From: Algorimicrobium hallyeonense
GTDB taxonomy: Bacteria > Bacteroidota > Bacteroidia > Flavobacteriales > Flavobacteriaceae
Direction of reading: 5' to 3'
Assembly (NCBI RefSeq): GCF_042657385.1
Contig: NZ_JBHSLA010000004.1
Span: forward strand, 186,001 to 250,000
Length of the DNA: 64,000 bases
The notes under the pieces were generated by a model, which was not told where the DNA came from, searched no databases, and saw only the letters and a program-made list of their open reading frames with translations. Of this stretch, positions 27,779 to 36,355 are shown piece after piece (positions within the stretch are counted from its first letter, which is position 1; every line of letters begins with the position of its first letter). A program made the position numbers and the translations under genes.

Positions 27779-29932
27779 ATGAATACCCATTTACAAACTC
27801 CCATAGATTACCTGAAAGGCGTTGGTCCCAATCGTGCCGATTTACTTCGGAAGGAACTCGGTATTCATACCTATCAAGATTTAATAAACTTATTTCCGAA
27901 TCGGTATTTAGACAGAACCAAATACTTTAAAATAACTGAATTACAGCAAAACAATGCCGAAGTTCAAGTTATAGGAAAGCTAATAAAGTTTGAAGAAATT
28001 GCGCAAAAACGCGGCAAACGATTAGTTGCCACTTTTCAAGACGACACGGGAACCATAGAATTGGTTTGGTTTCGCGGGCAAAAATGGATTCGCGACAGTT
28101 TAAAGCTTCAAACACCTTATGTCATTTTTGGGAAAACAAATTTTTATGCTGGCAAGTTTAGTATGCCACATCCAGAAATGGAACTTTTAGCAGAACATGA
28201 AGCTAGTTTACGCTCGGCCATGCAACCAATTTATCCTTCAACTGAAAGATTGAACAATAAGGGAATCACGAATCGTGTGGTGAACAAAATTATGCAACAA
28301 TTGTTTGTTGAAACCAAAGGCCGTTTTGTTGAAACTTTATCACCAGAACTTTTAGAAAGTCAGAAATTAATCTCTAAAAGTGAAGCGCTTTTTAATATCC
28401 ATTTTCCAAAAAACCAAGACCTTTTAGCACGTGCTCAATACCGATTAAAATTTGAAGAATTATTCTATATTCAACTACAGTTAATTTTAAAAAACCGCAT
28501 CCATAAATCAAAAATAAAAGGGCTTCCTTTTGAAAAAGTAGGAAGCTATTTTAACAGCTTTTACAGTTCATATTTACCCTTTGAATTAACCAATGCACAG
28601 AAACGGGTTTTAAAAGAAATTCGTCAAGATTTAGGTAGCCAAGCACAAATGAATCGACTATTACAAGGAGATGTGGGATCTGGAAAAACTATAGTCGCCT
28701 TCATGTCAATGCTCATGGCGCTTGACAACGGTTTTCAAGCCTGCTTAATGGCTCCGACTGAAATTTTGTCAGTACAGCACTACAATGGATTAGTGCAATG
28801 GTGTAAACAACTAAATATCAACATAAAAATACTCACAGGCTCAAGTAAAACTTCAGATAGAAGAGAAATTCACAAAACGCTAGAAAATGGCGAATTACAG
28901 ATTCTTGTTGGCACACATGCCCTATTAGAAGACAAGGTGAAATTTCAAAAATTAGGGCTCGCAATTATAGATGAACAACATCGTTTTGGTGTAGAACAAC
29001 GAAGCAAATTATGGCACAAAGGACCAAAAGAAACCCGACCTCCATCTCCTCAAATGGAGGAAGCCAAAGGCGCTATTATTCCACCACATATTTTGGTCAT
29101 GACAGCCACACCTATTCCACGTACTTTAGCCATGTCTGTTTATGGTGATTTGGATATCTCTATTATTGATGAATTGCCTCCAGGAAGACAAGCTATAAAA
29201 ACGGTGCATCGGTATGATAAAAACAGATTAGACGTTTTCCGTTTTATACGTGATGAAATTGAAAAAGGCCGACAAATTTATATCGTTTATCCATTGATTC
29301 AAGAGAGCGAAAAAATGGATTATAAAGATTTAATGGATGGTTACGAAAGTATTTCACGAGATTTCCCAATGCCAAAGTATCAAATTTCTATTGTTCACGG
29401 AAAAATGAAAGCCGTGGATAAAGATTTCGAGATGCAGCGCTTTATAAAAGGTGAAACACACATTATGGTTGCCACAACCGTTATAGAAGTTGGCGTTAAT
29501 GTCCCAAATGCTTCTGTAATGATTATTGAAAGTGCAGAACGCTTCGGCCTTTCCCAATTGCACCAATTACGTGGTCGTGTTGGTCGTGGTGCTGAACAAA
29601 GCTATTGTATCCTCATGACGAGTCATAAATTAAGTAGCGACAGTAAAACGCGTTTGGAGACGATGACGAGAACCAATGACGGCTTTGAAATTGCAGAAGT
29701 CGACTTAAAACTACGTGGACCTGGTGATATTATGGGAAAACAGCAAAGTGGTATTTTAAATTTACGAATAGCCGATATTATTAAGGATGGTGATATTTTA
29801 AAAACAGCACGTTTTTATGCCAAACAGATTTTAAACACAGACCCTAACCTATCCAAACCCAATAATAAAGCTATTTTATTTACCTATCAGCAAATGAGCA
29901 AGTACAAGAACATCTGGAATTATATTTCATGA
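27779..29932 (+). CDS. recG: ATP-dependent DNA helicase RecG
   Basis: A 717-residue branch-migration helicase acting on stalled forks and Holliday junctions. The wedge/OB domain is near residues 60-150. Walker A is GDVGSGKT (near 300), motif II IIDEQHRFG (near 395), motif III MTATPIPRTLAM and motif VI QLRGRVGRG. Between SKLWHKG and IPPHILVMTATP lie about 17 extra residues (TRPPSPQMEEAKGA region), encoded by a small palindromic element at 29039-29060. The family normally has a short loop there. The frame is kept, so the enzyme is probably functional. Confidence 0.95.
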   Translation: MNTHLQTPIDYLKGVGPNRADLLRKELGIHTYQDLINLFPNRYLDRTKYFKITELQQNNAEVQVIGKLIKFEEIAQKRGKRLVATFQDDTGTIELVWFRGQKWIRDSLKLQTPYVIFGKTNFYAGKFSMPHPEMELLAEHEASLRSAMQPIYPSTERLNNKGITNRVVNKIMQQLFVETKGRFVETLSPELLESQKLISKSEALFNIHFPKNQDLLARAQYRLKFEELFYIQLQLILKNRIHKSKIKGLPFEKVGSYFNSFYSSYLPFELTNAQKRVLKEIRQDLGSQAQMNRLLQGDVGSGKTIVAFMSMLMALDNGFQACLMAPTEILSVQHYNGLVQWCKQLNINIKILTGSSKTSDRREIHKTLENGELQILVGTHALLEDKVKFQKLGLAIIDEQHRFGVEQRSKLWHKGPKETRPPSPQMEEAKGAIIPPHILVMTATPIPRTLAMSVYGDLDISIIDELPPGRQAIKTVHRYDKNRLDVFRFIRDEIEKGRQIYIVYPLIQESEKMDYKDLMDGYESISRDFPMPKYQISIVHGKMKAVDKDFEMQRFIKGETHIMVATTVIEVGVNVPNASVMIIESAERFGLSQLHQLRGRVGRGAEQSYCILMTSHKLSSDSKTRLETMTRTNDGFEIAEVDLKLRGPGDIMGKQQSGILNLRIADIIKDGDILKTARFYAKQILNTDPNLSKPNNKAILFTYQQMSKYKNIWNYIS
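29039..29060 (+). repeat. Palindromic element inserted in recG
   Basis: CCTCCAT and ATGGAGG arms surround an 8-nt loop, inside coding sequence. The peptide it encodes (PPSPQMEEAK) resembles translations of dispersed flavobacterial intergenic palindromes. Only one copy occurs in this window. Confidence 0.5.
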
Positions 29933-29996
29933 TGTTGTAAACTAACGCTTAAAAAACGGTTTTTATAAAAACAACCTAATATTTAAAATTAAAAAA

Positions 29997-30458
29997 ATGC
30001 CCTTAAACATTGTACTTATAGAACCCGAAATACCTAATAACACCGGAAATATTGGTCGCTTAGCATTGGCTTCGGGATCCAATCTTCATTTAGTAAAACC
30101 GTTTGGATTTGAAATTACAGATGCCCGACTAAAACGCGCAGGTTTAGATTATTGGCAACATTTAAATTTACATTATTACGAAAATTTGGAGGAGTTTTTC
30201 AGTAAAAACAAAGACGCTAACATGGTGTTTTTATCGAGTCATGGCGAAAGCAACCATTGGGATATTTCTTTTGAAAACAATATGTTTCTGGTATTTGGTA
30301 AAGAATCGGTTGGTTTACCCAAAGCACTTTTAGAAAAACAAGAAAACAAATTATTTAAAATCCCTTTATACAGCAACCATGTTAGAAGTTTAAATTTGGC
30401 AAACGCTGTAAGTATCGTGGTTTACGAAGGGATTAGACAGATTACCCGACAATCTTAA
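29997..30458 (+). CDS. trmL: tRNA (cytidine(34)-2'-O)-methyltransferase
   Basis: A 153-residue SPOUT-class methyltransferase. It modifies the 2'-OH of the wobble base of tRNA-Leu. The motifs are IVLIEPEIPNNTGNIGRLA at the N-terminus, then FGKESVGLP and YSNHVRSLNLANAVSIVVYEG forming the trefoil-knot AdoMet site. The length is standard for TrmL/YibK. It lies 64 bp after recG and may share its transcript. Confidence 0.93.
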   Translation: MPLNIVLIEPEIPNNTGNIGRLALASGSNLHLVKPFGFEITDARLKRAGLDYWQHLNLHYYENLEEFFSKNKDANMVFLSSHGESNHWDISFENNMFLVFGKESVGLPKALLEKQENKLFKIPLYSNHVRSLNLANAVSIVVYEGIRQITRQS

Positions 30459-30495
30459 AGTCTTGTTTTCTTACCTCATATTTTTACATCCATTG

Positions 30496-30526
30496 TTTGA
30501 ATGCTAGTGTCAATATTTTATCTTTG
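30496..30526 (+). promoter_or_regulatory. Flavobacterial promoter of pheT
   Basis: TTTG at 30496-30499, a 19-bp spacer and TATCTTTG at 30519-30526 match the Bacteroidota -33/-7 consensus exactly. Transcription should begin about 17 nt before the pheT ATG. Confidence 0.75.
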
Positions 30527-30549
30527 CAAACTTAATTAACCCATGATTC

Positions 30550-32976
30550 ATGAAGATTTCTTATAACTGGCTTAAACAATTCATAAAAACGGATTGGAAT
30601 CCAGAGCAAATTAGTGAACTTTTAACCGATTTAGGTCTTGAAGTAGAAGGCTTAAACACCTATCAATCTGTAAAAGGCGGACTGGAAGGCATTGTTGTTG
30701 GCGAAGTTTTAACTTGTGTACGACATCCTAATGCGGATCGACTAAAAGTAACAACAGTTTCCATTGGTACAGATACACCATTGCAAATAGTTTGTGGCGC
30801 ACCTAACGTTGCTGCTGGACAGAAAGTACCTGTAGCCACGATTGGAACAACACTTTATACGGCAGAAGGTGAAGCTTGGACAATTAAAAAAGGAAAAATT
30901 CGTGGTGAAGAAAGTCACGGAATGATTTGCGCTGAAGATGAACTAGGTTTAGGAAAAGGTCATGACGGCATCATGGTTTTGGATTCCAAAATCAAAGTCG
31001 GTTCACTAGCAGCAGAAATTTTCAACATTGAAAATGACCAAGTTTTTGAAATTGGTTTAACTCCTAATCGTTCAGACGCCATGAGTCATTATGGCGTGGC
31101 GCGAGATTTACGTGCAGGTTTCACACAAAAAGAAATTAACACAGAACTTATTACGCCTTCGGTAAGCGCCTTTCAAGTGGAAAACAGGGCGTTACGGATT
31201 GATGTTGATGTTATAAATAAAAATTTAGCACCGCGTTATTGCGGTTTAACCATATCAAACATAAAGGTAACGGATTCGCCAGCATGGCTACAAAACCGTT
31301 TAAAAGCCATAGGTCTAACACCTAAAAACAATATTGTTGATGCCACTAATTACGTGCTTCATGAATTAGGCCAGCCCCTACACGCTTTTGATGCCAACAA
31401 AATAACAGGTAATAAAATAGAAGTTAAAACACTACCTCAAGGCACCAAGTTTACCACATTAGACGGTATTGAACGTGAACTTCATGAAGAAGATTTAATG
31501 ATTTGTAACGCAGAAAAACCCATGTGTATTGCAGGTGTTTTTGGCGGAATAGACTCTGGTGTAACTGAAAACACAACGAGTATATTTTTAGAAAGTGCGT
31601 ATTTTAATCCTGTTAGTGTACGAAAAACAGCTAAACGCCACAATTTAAATACCGATGCGTCTTTCCGTTTTGAACGTGGCATTGACCCCAATATTACGGA
31701 ATACGCTTTAAAACGTGCGGCCATTTTAATTACAGAACTAGCAGGTGGTTTAGTATCAAGTGAAATTATTGATTTTTATCCTAATAAGTTTGAAGATTTT
31801 CAAGTACGTCTAAGTTTTGATAATGCCAAAAAACTAATTGGAGAAGAAATTCCAAAAGACATCATTAAACGTATTCTTATGTCTTTGGATATCAGAATCA
31901 ACAATGTAACGGAAACAGGATTAGGTTTAACCGTTCCTGCTTACAGAAATGATGTGCAACGTGAAGCTGATATTATAGAAGAAATTCTACGTGTTTACGG
32001 CTATAATAATATAAAAACAACGGAGAAATTAAATGCTTCTATTTCCAACACTGGAAAATTTGAAGATTATAAACTCCAAAACATTATTGGTAACCAATTG
32101 GTTTCCCAGGGTTTCTATGAAACGTTAACCAATTCGTTAACATCTCCGGACTATGTGCCATTACATGCCGATTTAAGAGCAGAGCACAATGTAGAAATGC
32201 TAAACCCATTAAGCACAGATTTAAGTGTTTTAAGGCAATCTATGTTATTTTCTGGACTGGAAAGTTTACGACATAATTTAAATCGTCGTCGTGAGGATTT
32301 AAAATTATTTGAATTTGGAAAAACGTACCACAGTTATACAGACAGTCGCGAGGAATTTAAACATTTATCGATTCTCATTACAGGAAATCGTTATGAAAAT
32401 CGTTGGAATACAGAAAGTAAACCAAGTGATTTCTTTTATTTAAAGGGAACGATTGAAACTATTTTTGCACGATTGGGTATAACAAAACTAAAAGCGTCTC
32501 CAGTAAAATCGGCCGTTTTTAGTGAAGGTATGATACTATCTTTTGGTAAAACGAAGTTGGTAGAATTCGGATTAGTTAAAAAATCCATTTTAAAGCATTT
32601 TGATATTTCACAACCTGTTTTATTTGCAGATTTTAATTGGGATGATGTGATTGAAACTGCCAAATATAATCGTGTTTCTTATAGTGCTATTTCAAAATAC
32701 CCAGAAATTCGTCGGGATTTTGCTTTGCTTATAGACAATTCAGTGACTTTTGAAAGTATCCACACCATTGCCAAGCAATCTGAAAAACACTTATTAAAAA
32801 GCATCAACCTCTTTGATGTATACCAAGGAAGCAATTTACCTTCGGGCAAAAAGAGTTATGCTGTAAGTTTTACCTTTCAAGATGAGAATAAAACCTTGAC
32901 AGACAAACAAATTGATAAGATTATGAACAAACTACAAGCGAGTTTTGAGAAACAATTGGGTGCAGAATTACGATAA
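30550..32976 (+). CDS. pheT: Phenylalanine--tRNA ligase beta subunit
   Basis: An 808-residue beta chain of the alpha2-beta2 synthetase that charges tRNA-Phe. A tRNA-binding OB domain (about 40-150, GLEGIVVGEVL) is followed by the B3/B4 editing domain with NRSDAMSHYGVARD, the B5 domain and the catalytic-like core, which ends RRDFALLID. The C-terminal FDX-ACB anticodon-binding domain runs from about 715 to 808. pheS is not adjacent, which is usual in Bacteroidota. Full length and intact. Confidence 0.97.
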   Translation: MKISYNWLKQFIKTDWNPEQISELLTDLGLEVEGLNTYQSVKGGLEGIVVGEVLTCVRHPNADRLKVTTVSIGTDTPLQIVCGAPNVAAGQKVPVATIGTTLYTAEGEAWTIKKGKIRGEESHGMICAEDELGLGKGHDGIMVLDSKIKVGSLAAEIFNIENDQVFEIGLTPNRSDAMSHYGVARDLRAGFTQKEINTELITPSVSAFQVENRALRIDVDVINKNLAPRYCGLTISNIKVTDSPAWLQNRLKAIGLTPKNNIVDATNYVLHELGQPLHAFDANKITGNKIEVKTLPQGTKFTTLDGIERELHEEDLMICNAEKPMCIAGVFGGIDSGVTENTTSIFLESAYFNPVSVRKTAKRHNLNTDASFRFERGIDPNITEYALKRAAILITELAGGLVSSEIIDFYPNKFEDFQVRLSFDNAKKLIGEEIPKDIIKRILMSLDIRINNVTETGLGLTVPAYRNDVQREADIIEEILRVYGYNNIKTTEKLNASISNTGKFEDYKLQNIIGNQLVSQGFYETLTNSLTSPDYVPLHADLRAEHNVEMLNPLSTDLSVLRQSMLFSGLESLRHNLNRRREDLKLFEFGKTYHSYTDSREEFKHLSILITGNRYENRWNTESKPSDFFYLKGTIETIFARLGITKLKASPVKSAVFSEGMILSFGKTKLVEFGLVKKSILKHFDISQPVLFADFNWDDVIETAKYNRVSYSAISKYPEIRRDFALLIDNSVTFESIHTIAKQSEKHLLKSINLFDVYQGSNLPSGKKSYAVSFTFQDENKTLTDKQIDKIMNKLQASFEKQLGAELR

Positions 32977-32978
32977 AA

Positions 32979-33812
32979 TTGAAATCAGTACTGTATATAA
33001 TAATTAGCTTATTTAGCTTTTCACTTTTTGCTCAAAATGAATTTAGTACAGCAAAGCAGAAAGACGAAACTACTTGGGAGTTATTAAAATATGATTCAAA
33101 AAAGACTGCCCAAGGTATTGGATATGCTTTTAGCAGACCCTTACATTGGGATCATGACGACTTCAGGAAACTGACAATTCTTACGGTTGGTGTATTTTCT
33201 TTATCATTAGCAGACGAAGAAATCAACAGGATTGCAACGAGCCAAGTAGATAATTACCCGCAATTTGGCCGTGATTTTGGTTTTAAATTAGGTAAACCTC
33301 AAACGTTCTTTCTTTTAAATGCAGGACTATATGGTTTTGGTCTGTTTACAAAAAATGAGGCTGTAAGAAAAACCAGTGTCCTCATCATATCATCAGCTAT
33401 TACAGCTGGCACTATTCAAAGTGTAAGCAAGACTGTTTTTGGCCGCGCAAGACCAAGTTCAGGGTTTGATTATAACGTTTTTAAACCTTTTTCTAAAGAA
33501 GCAAATTTCCATTCGTTTCCCTCTGGTCATACCGTTTTATCCGTTACTCTTGCGCATTCCGTAGCCAAACAGTTTGATAATATTTGGACTAAAGTGGGTA
33601 TTTACTCTTTAGGCTCCATAACACCAATTACGCGATTAATTGAAGGTGCGCATTGGCTAACAGACATTGCTGTTGGAACCATTTTAAGTGTTGTAGTCGT
33701 TGATAGTATAGACAATTTTTTAAATAAGACAGACGCCTATAATAAAAAACAGCATATAAGTTGGAATTTAACTCTTTCCAGCAACCAAATAGGCGTTATT
33801 GGTGTTTTTTAA
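32979..33812 (+). CDS. PAP2 superfamily phosphatase
   Basis: A 277-residue membrane-associated phosphatase of the lipid phosphatase/acid phosphatase family. The three motifs are KTVFGRARPS, SFPSGHTV (catalytic His region) and EGAHWLTDIAVG. It begins with a signal peptide or first helix ending FSLFAQ. The start is TTG at 32979, 2 nt after the pheT stop. No ATG gives the signal peptide, so this unusual start is preferred. It is probably co-transcribed with pheT. Confidence 0.88.
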   Translation: MKSVLYIIISLFSFSLFAQNEFSTAKQKDETTWELLKYDSKKTAQGIGYAFSRPLHWDHDDFRKLTILTVGVFSLSLADEEINRIATSQVDNYPQFGRDFGFKLGKPQTFFLLNAGLYGFGLFTKNEAVRKTSVLIISSAITAGTIQSVSKTVFGRARPSSGFDYNVFKPFSKEANFHSFPSGHTVLSVTLAHSVAKQFDNIWTKVGIYSLGSITPITRLIEGAHWLTDIAVGTILSVVVVDSIDNFLNKTDAYNKKQHISWNLTLSSNQIGVIGVF

Positions 33813-33824
33813 ACATAAAAAAAA

Positions 33825-33850
33825 CCTCGAATTATTCGAGGCTTTTCTTT
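33825..33850 (+). terminator. Terminator between the PAP2 and cold-shock genes
   Basis: A 7-bp stem CCTCGAA/TTCGAGG with a TTA loop lies between an A-run and a T-rich stretch, so it may work in both directions. Confidence 0.7.
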
Positions 33851-33873
33851 TCGGTCAATAAGTTAAATATAAA

Positions 33874-34065
33874 TTATATTACTTTAACGTTTACTGCATT
33901 AAGTCCTTTTCTTCCTTCTTCTAAATCGAATTCTACTGCATCACCTTCACGAATCTCATCGATTAATCCAGAAATGTGAACAAAATGTTCTTTGTTTGTG
34001 TCATCTTCTACGATAAATCCAAATCCTTTAGAATCGTTGAAGAATTTTACTGTTCCTTTACTCAT
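33874..34065 (-). CDS. Cold-shock protein, CspA family
   Basis: A 63-residue single cold-shock domain RNA chaperone. RNP1 is KGFGFI (near 13-18) and RNP2 is HFVHIS (near 27-32). The length is slightly shorter than CspA, as is common in flavobacteria. A -7 box (TATATTTG, 34095-34102 on the minus strand) and a short inverted repeat lie upstream. Confidence 0.95.
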   Translation of the reverse strand: MSKGTVKFFNDSKGFGFIVEDDTNKEHFVHISGLIDEIREGDAVEFDLEEGRKGLNAVNVKVI

Positions 34066-34094
34066 TGTAATAGTTTAAAAATTTTAATAATACA

Positions 34095-34138
34095 CAAATA
34101 TAATTATATAAACGGATGTTCTGAACTTTTTAGAACAT
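34095..34138 (-). promoter_or_regulatory. Promoter region of the cold-shock gene with an inverted repeat
   Basis: TATATTTG (minus strand, 34095-34102) fits the -7 consensus. ATGTTCT and AGAACAT (34116-34122 and 34132-34138) form an inverted repeat where the -33 element should lie, so it could be an operator. Confidence 0.45.
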
Positions 34139-34265
34139 TTTTTTAAATCCGCAAATTCAAATTTGAAGAAAAAAGCTACTTTTTTAAGACATAATTACAC
34201 TTAAAAAGTAGGGATTTATACCGTTATTTCGTATATTAAGAAGTATTAATTAAGACCTTTAAAAT

Positions 34266-34502
34266 ATGGATTCTGACTATAAAAAAATATACACTGGCAG
34301 TTTTATTATTGCCCAATTAATTGTGGATAAATTAGACGCAATTGGTATTTCAGCAATCGTAAAAGATGAAAGCGAATCTGGTAGATTGGCTGGTTTTGGC
34401 GCCTCCATTTCAGGATCGCAAGATATTTATGTGAATATGGAAGAGCTCTCTGAAGCAATATCTGTTGTAGATAGTGTAACCTCTGAACTTGGCACACATT
34501 AA
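34266..34502 (+). CDS. DUF2007 domain protein
   Basis: A 78-residue protein with the ferredoxin-like DUF2007 pattern: KIYTGSFIIAQLIVDKLDAIGI, a GSQDIYV strand and a C-terminal helix. The family is described as putative signal-transducing or PII-like, and no function is known. A strong terminator follows. Confidence 0.85.
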   Translation: MDSDYKKIYTGSFIIAQLIVDKLDAIGISAIVKDESESGRLAGFGASISGSQDIYVNMEELSEAISVVDSVTSELGTH

Positions 34503-34528
34503 AAACCATATATTTTTAAATTTCACAA

Positions 34529-34560
34529 AAAAATCTCTAGCAAACACTAGAGATTTTTTA
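34529..34560 (+). terminator. Terminator between the DUF2007 and ABC-F genes
   Basis: A perfect 12-bp stem (34529-34540 with 34547-34558) has a 6-nt loop, with A/T runs on both sides. It is likely bidirectional. Confidence 0.85.
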
Positions 34561-34575
34561 TTAAAATACAAATTA

Positions 34576-36201
34576 TTATGCTGTAACAGCATACATTTTT
34601 TGACGCATTTCCTTAATTTTTGGATCCTGCATATACTCATCAAAAGTTGTATATCTATCAATAACACCAGTAGGTGTTAATTCCACAACGCGGTTAGCAA
34701 CCGTTTGCGCAAATTCATGATCATGGGTTGAAAATAATACCGTTCCTTTAAAGTTTTTAAGCGAATTGTTAAAGGCCGTAATACTTTCTAAATCCAAGTG
34801 GTTTGTTGGTTCATCCAATTGTAGCACATTGGCACGCATCATCATCATGCGGCTTAACATACAACGTACTTTTTCACCTCCTGATAATACATTAGATTTT
34901 TTCAAGGCTTCTTCACCACTAAAAATCATTTTTCCAAGGAAACCACGAATATGAACTTCTTCGCGTTCTTCTTCCGTTTTAGCCCATTGACGTAACCAAT
35001 CAACCAAGGTTAAATTATTCTCGAAAAACGAACTATTATCTAAAGGTAAATACGATTGGGTGGTTGTAATTCCCCAATCAAATTTTCCAGCATCCGCTTG
35101 CTCATTTCCGTTTAATATTTGATAGAAAGCCGTTGTTGCTCTAGAATCTTTAGAATACAATACCACCTTATCACCTTTATTTAAATTCAAATCGATGTTA
35201 CTAAAAAGTACTTCCCCATCAATAGATGCTGCAAGTCCTTGAACATTTAGAATTTGATCTCCAGCTTCACGTTCACGTTCAAAAATAATAGCAGGATAAC
35301 GACGACTGGTTCTTCTAATTTCCGATATATCTAGTTTATCAATCATTTTCTTTCTACTTGTAGCCTGTTTACTCTTGGCTACGTTGGCAGAAAAACGACG
35401 GATAAATTCTTCTAATTCTTTCTTTTTCTCTTCGGCTTTTTTATTCTGCTGCGCATGTTGTCTGGCTGCTAATTGAGATGACTCATACCAAAAGGTATAA
35501 TTTCCCGAAAAGTGATTTATTTTTCCAAAATCAATATCGGAAATATGCGTGCAAACAGCATCTAAAAAGTGCCTATCGTGGGAGACTACAATCACACAGT
35601 TTTCATAATTGGCCAAAAAGTTTTCTAACCACGAAATAGTTTCGTAATCCAAGTCGTTGGTAGGCTCATCCATAATAAGCACATCTGGATTTCCAAATAA
35701 AGCCTGCGCTAATAGCACACGTACTTTTTGCTTACCATCTAAATCCTTCATTAACGTATAATGGTGCTCCTCTGAAATCCCTAAATTAGATAACATAGCC
35801 GCTGCATCACTATCGGCATTCCAACCGTTCATTTCTTCAAACAAAACCTGAAGTTCGCCAATTTTTTCAGCATTTTCATCTGTATAGTCCGCATAAAGTG
35901 CATCTATTTGAGATTTTAATTTATGAAGTGGCTTATTCCCTTGAATTACAGTTTCCAAAACCGTATCGTCATCATGAAGGTTGTGATCCTGCTCTAAAAC
36001 AGACATACGCTTACCGGGCTCTAAATGCACATGGCCAGAAGTTGGCTCCTGCTTTCCAGAAATAATTTTTAAAAACGTAGACTTTCCTGCTCCGTTGGCA
36101 CCTATAATCCCGTAGCAATTACCATTATTAAATGTGGTACTCACTTCGTCAAAAAGGACGCGCTTGCCAAATTGAACCGATAAATTTGAAACTGATAACA
36201 T
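34576..36201 (-). CDS. ABC-F family ATPase (YbiT-like) with asymmetric ATP sites
   Basis: A 541-residue cytosolic protein with two ABC domains and the lysine/glutamate-rich linker (about 235-300), with no membrane part; such proteins act on ribosomes. Domain 1 has Walker A GANGAGKST and Walker B VLIMDEPTNDLD but a degraded signature (LDGKQKVRVLLAQ). Domain 2 has the good signature LSGGEKVRCMLS and LQLDEPTNHLD, but its Walker A reads YSKDSRATTAFYQIL and lacks the Lys. Only one composite site is therefore canonical. A -7 box (36222-36229, minus strand) lies 21 bp upstream. Confidence 0.92.
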   Translation of the reverse strand: MLSVSNLSVQFGKRVLFDEVSTTFNNGNCYGIIGANGAGKSTFLKIISGKQEPTSGHVHLEPGKRMSVLEQDHNLHDDDTVLETVIQGNKPLHKLKSQIDALYADYTDENAEKIGELQVLFEEMNGWNADSDAAAMLSNLGISEEHHYTLMKDLDGKQKVRVLLAQALFGNPDVLIMDEPTNDLDYETISWLENFLANYENCVIVVSHDRHFLDAVCTHISDIDFGKINHFSGNYTFWYESSQLAARQHAQQNKKAEEKKKELEEFIRRFSANVAKSKQATSRKKMIDKLDISEIRRTSRRYPAIIFEREREAGDQILNVQGLAASIDGEVLFSNIDLNLNKGDKVVLYSKDSRATTAFYQILNGNEQADAGKFDWGITTTQSYLPLDNSSFFENNLTLVDWLRQWAKTEEEREEVHIRGFLGKMIFSGEEALKKSNVLSGGEKVRCMLSRMMMMRANVLQLDEPTNHLDLESITAFNNSLKNFKGTVLFSTHDHEFAQTVANRVVELTPTGVIDRYTTFDEYMQDPKIKEMRQKMYAVTA

Positions 36202-36221
36202 GTATTACTTTTTAATTTTTG

Positions 36222-36229
36222 CAAAAGTA
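36222..36229 (-). promoter_or_regulatory. -7 box of the ABC-F gene
   Basis: TACTTTTG on the minus strand fits TAnnTTTG and would start transcription about 14 nt before the ATG. The -33 element is not clear. Confidence 0.5.
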
Positions 36230-36355
36230 CTAAAAAGCCTTCATAAGTCGAAACAAAACCAACTATATTAATATTTAACAACGTGTTAACAGCTTGTCAC
36301 AGGTACAACTTTTACATTTGTGAATTAAGTCCACAATCTATTCGATTACATAACT

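Noticed and set aside
27698..27790. N-terminal extension of the M1 peptidase
   Set aside because: It would overlap the recG start and precede a perfect signal peptide at 27697; the extra residues look random.
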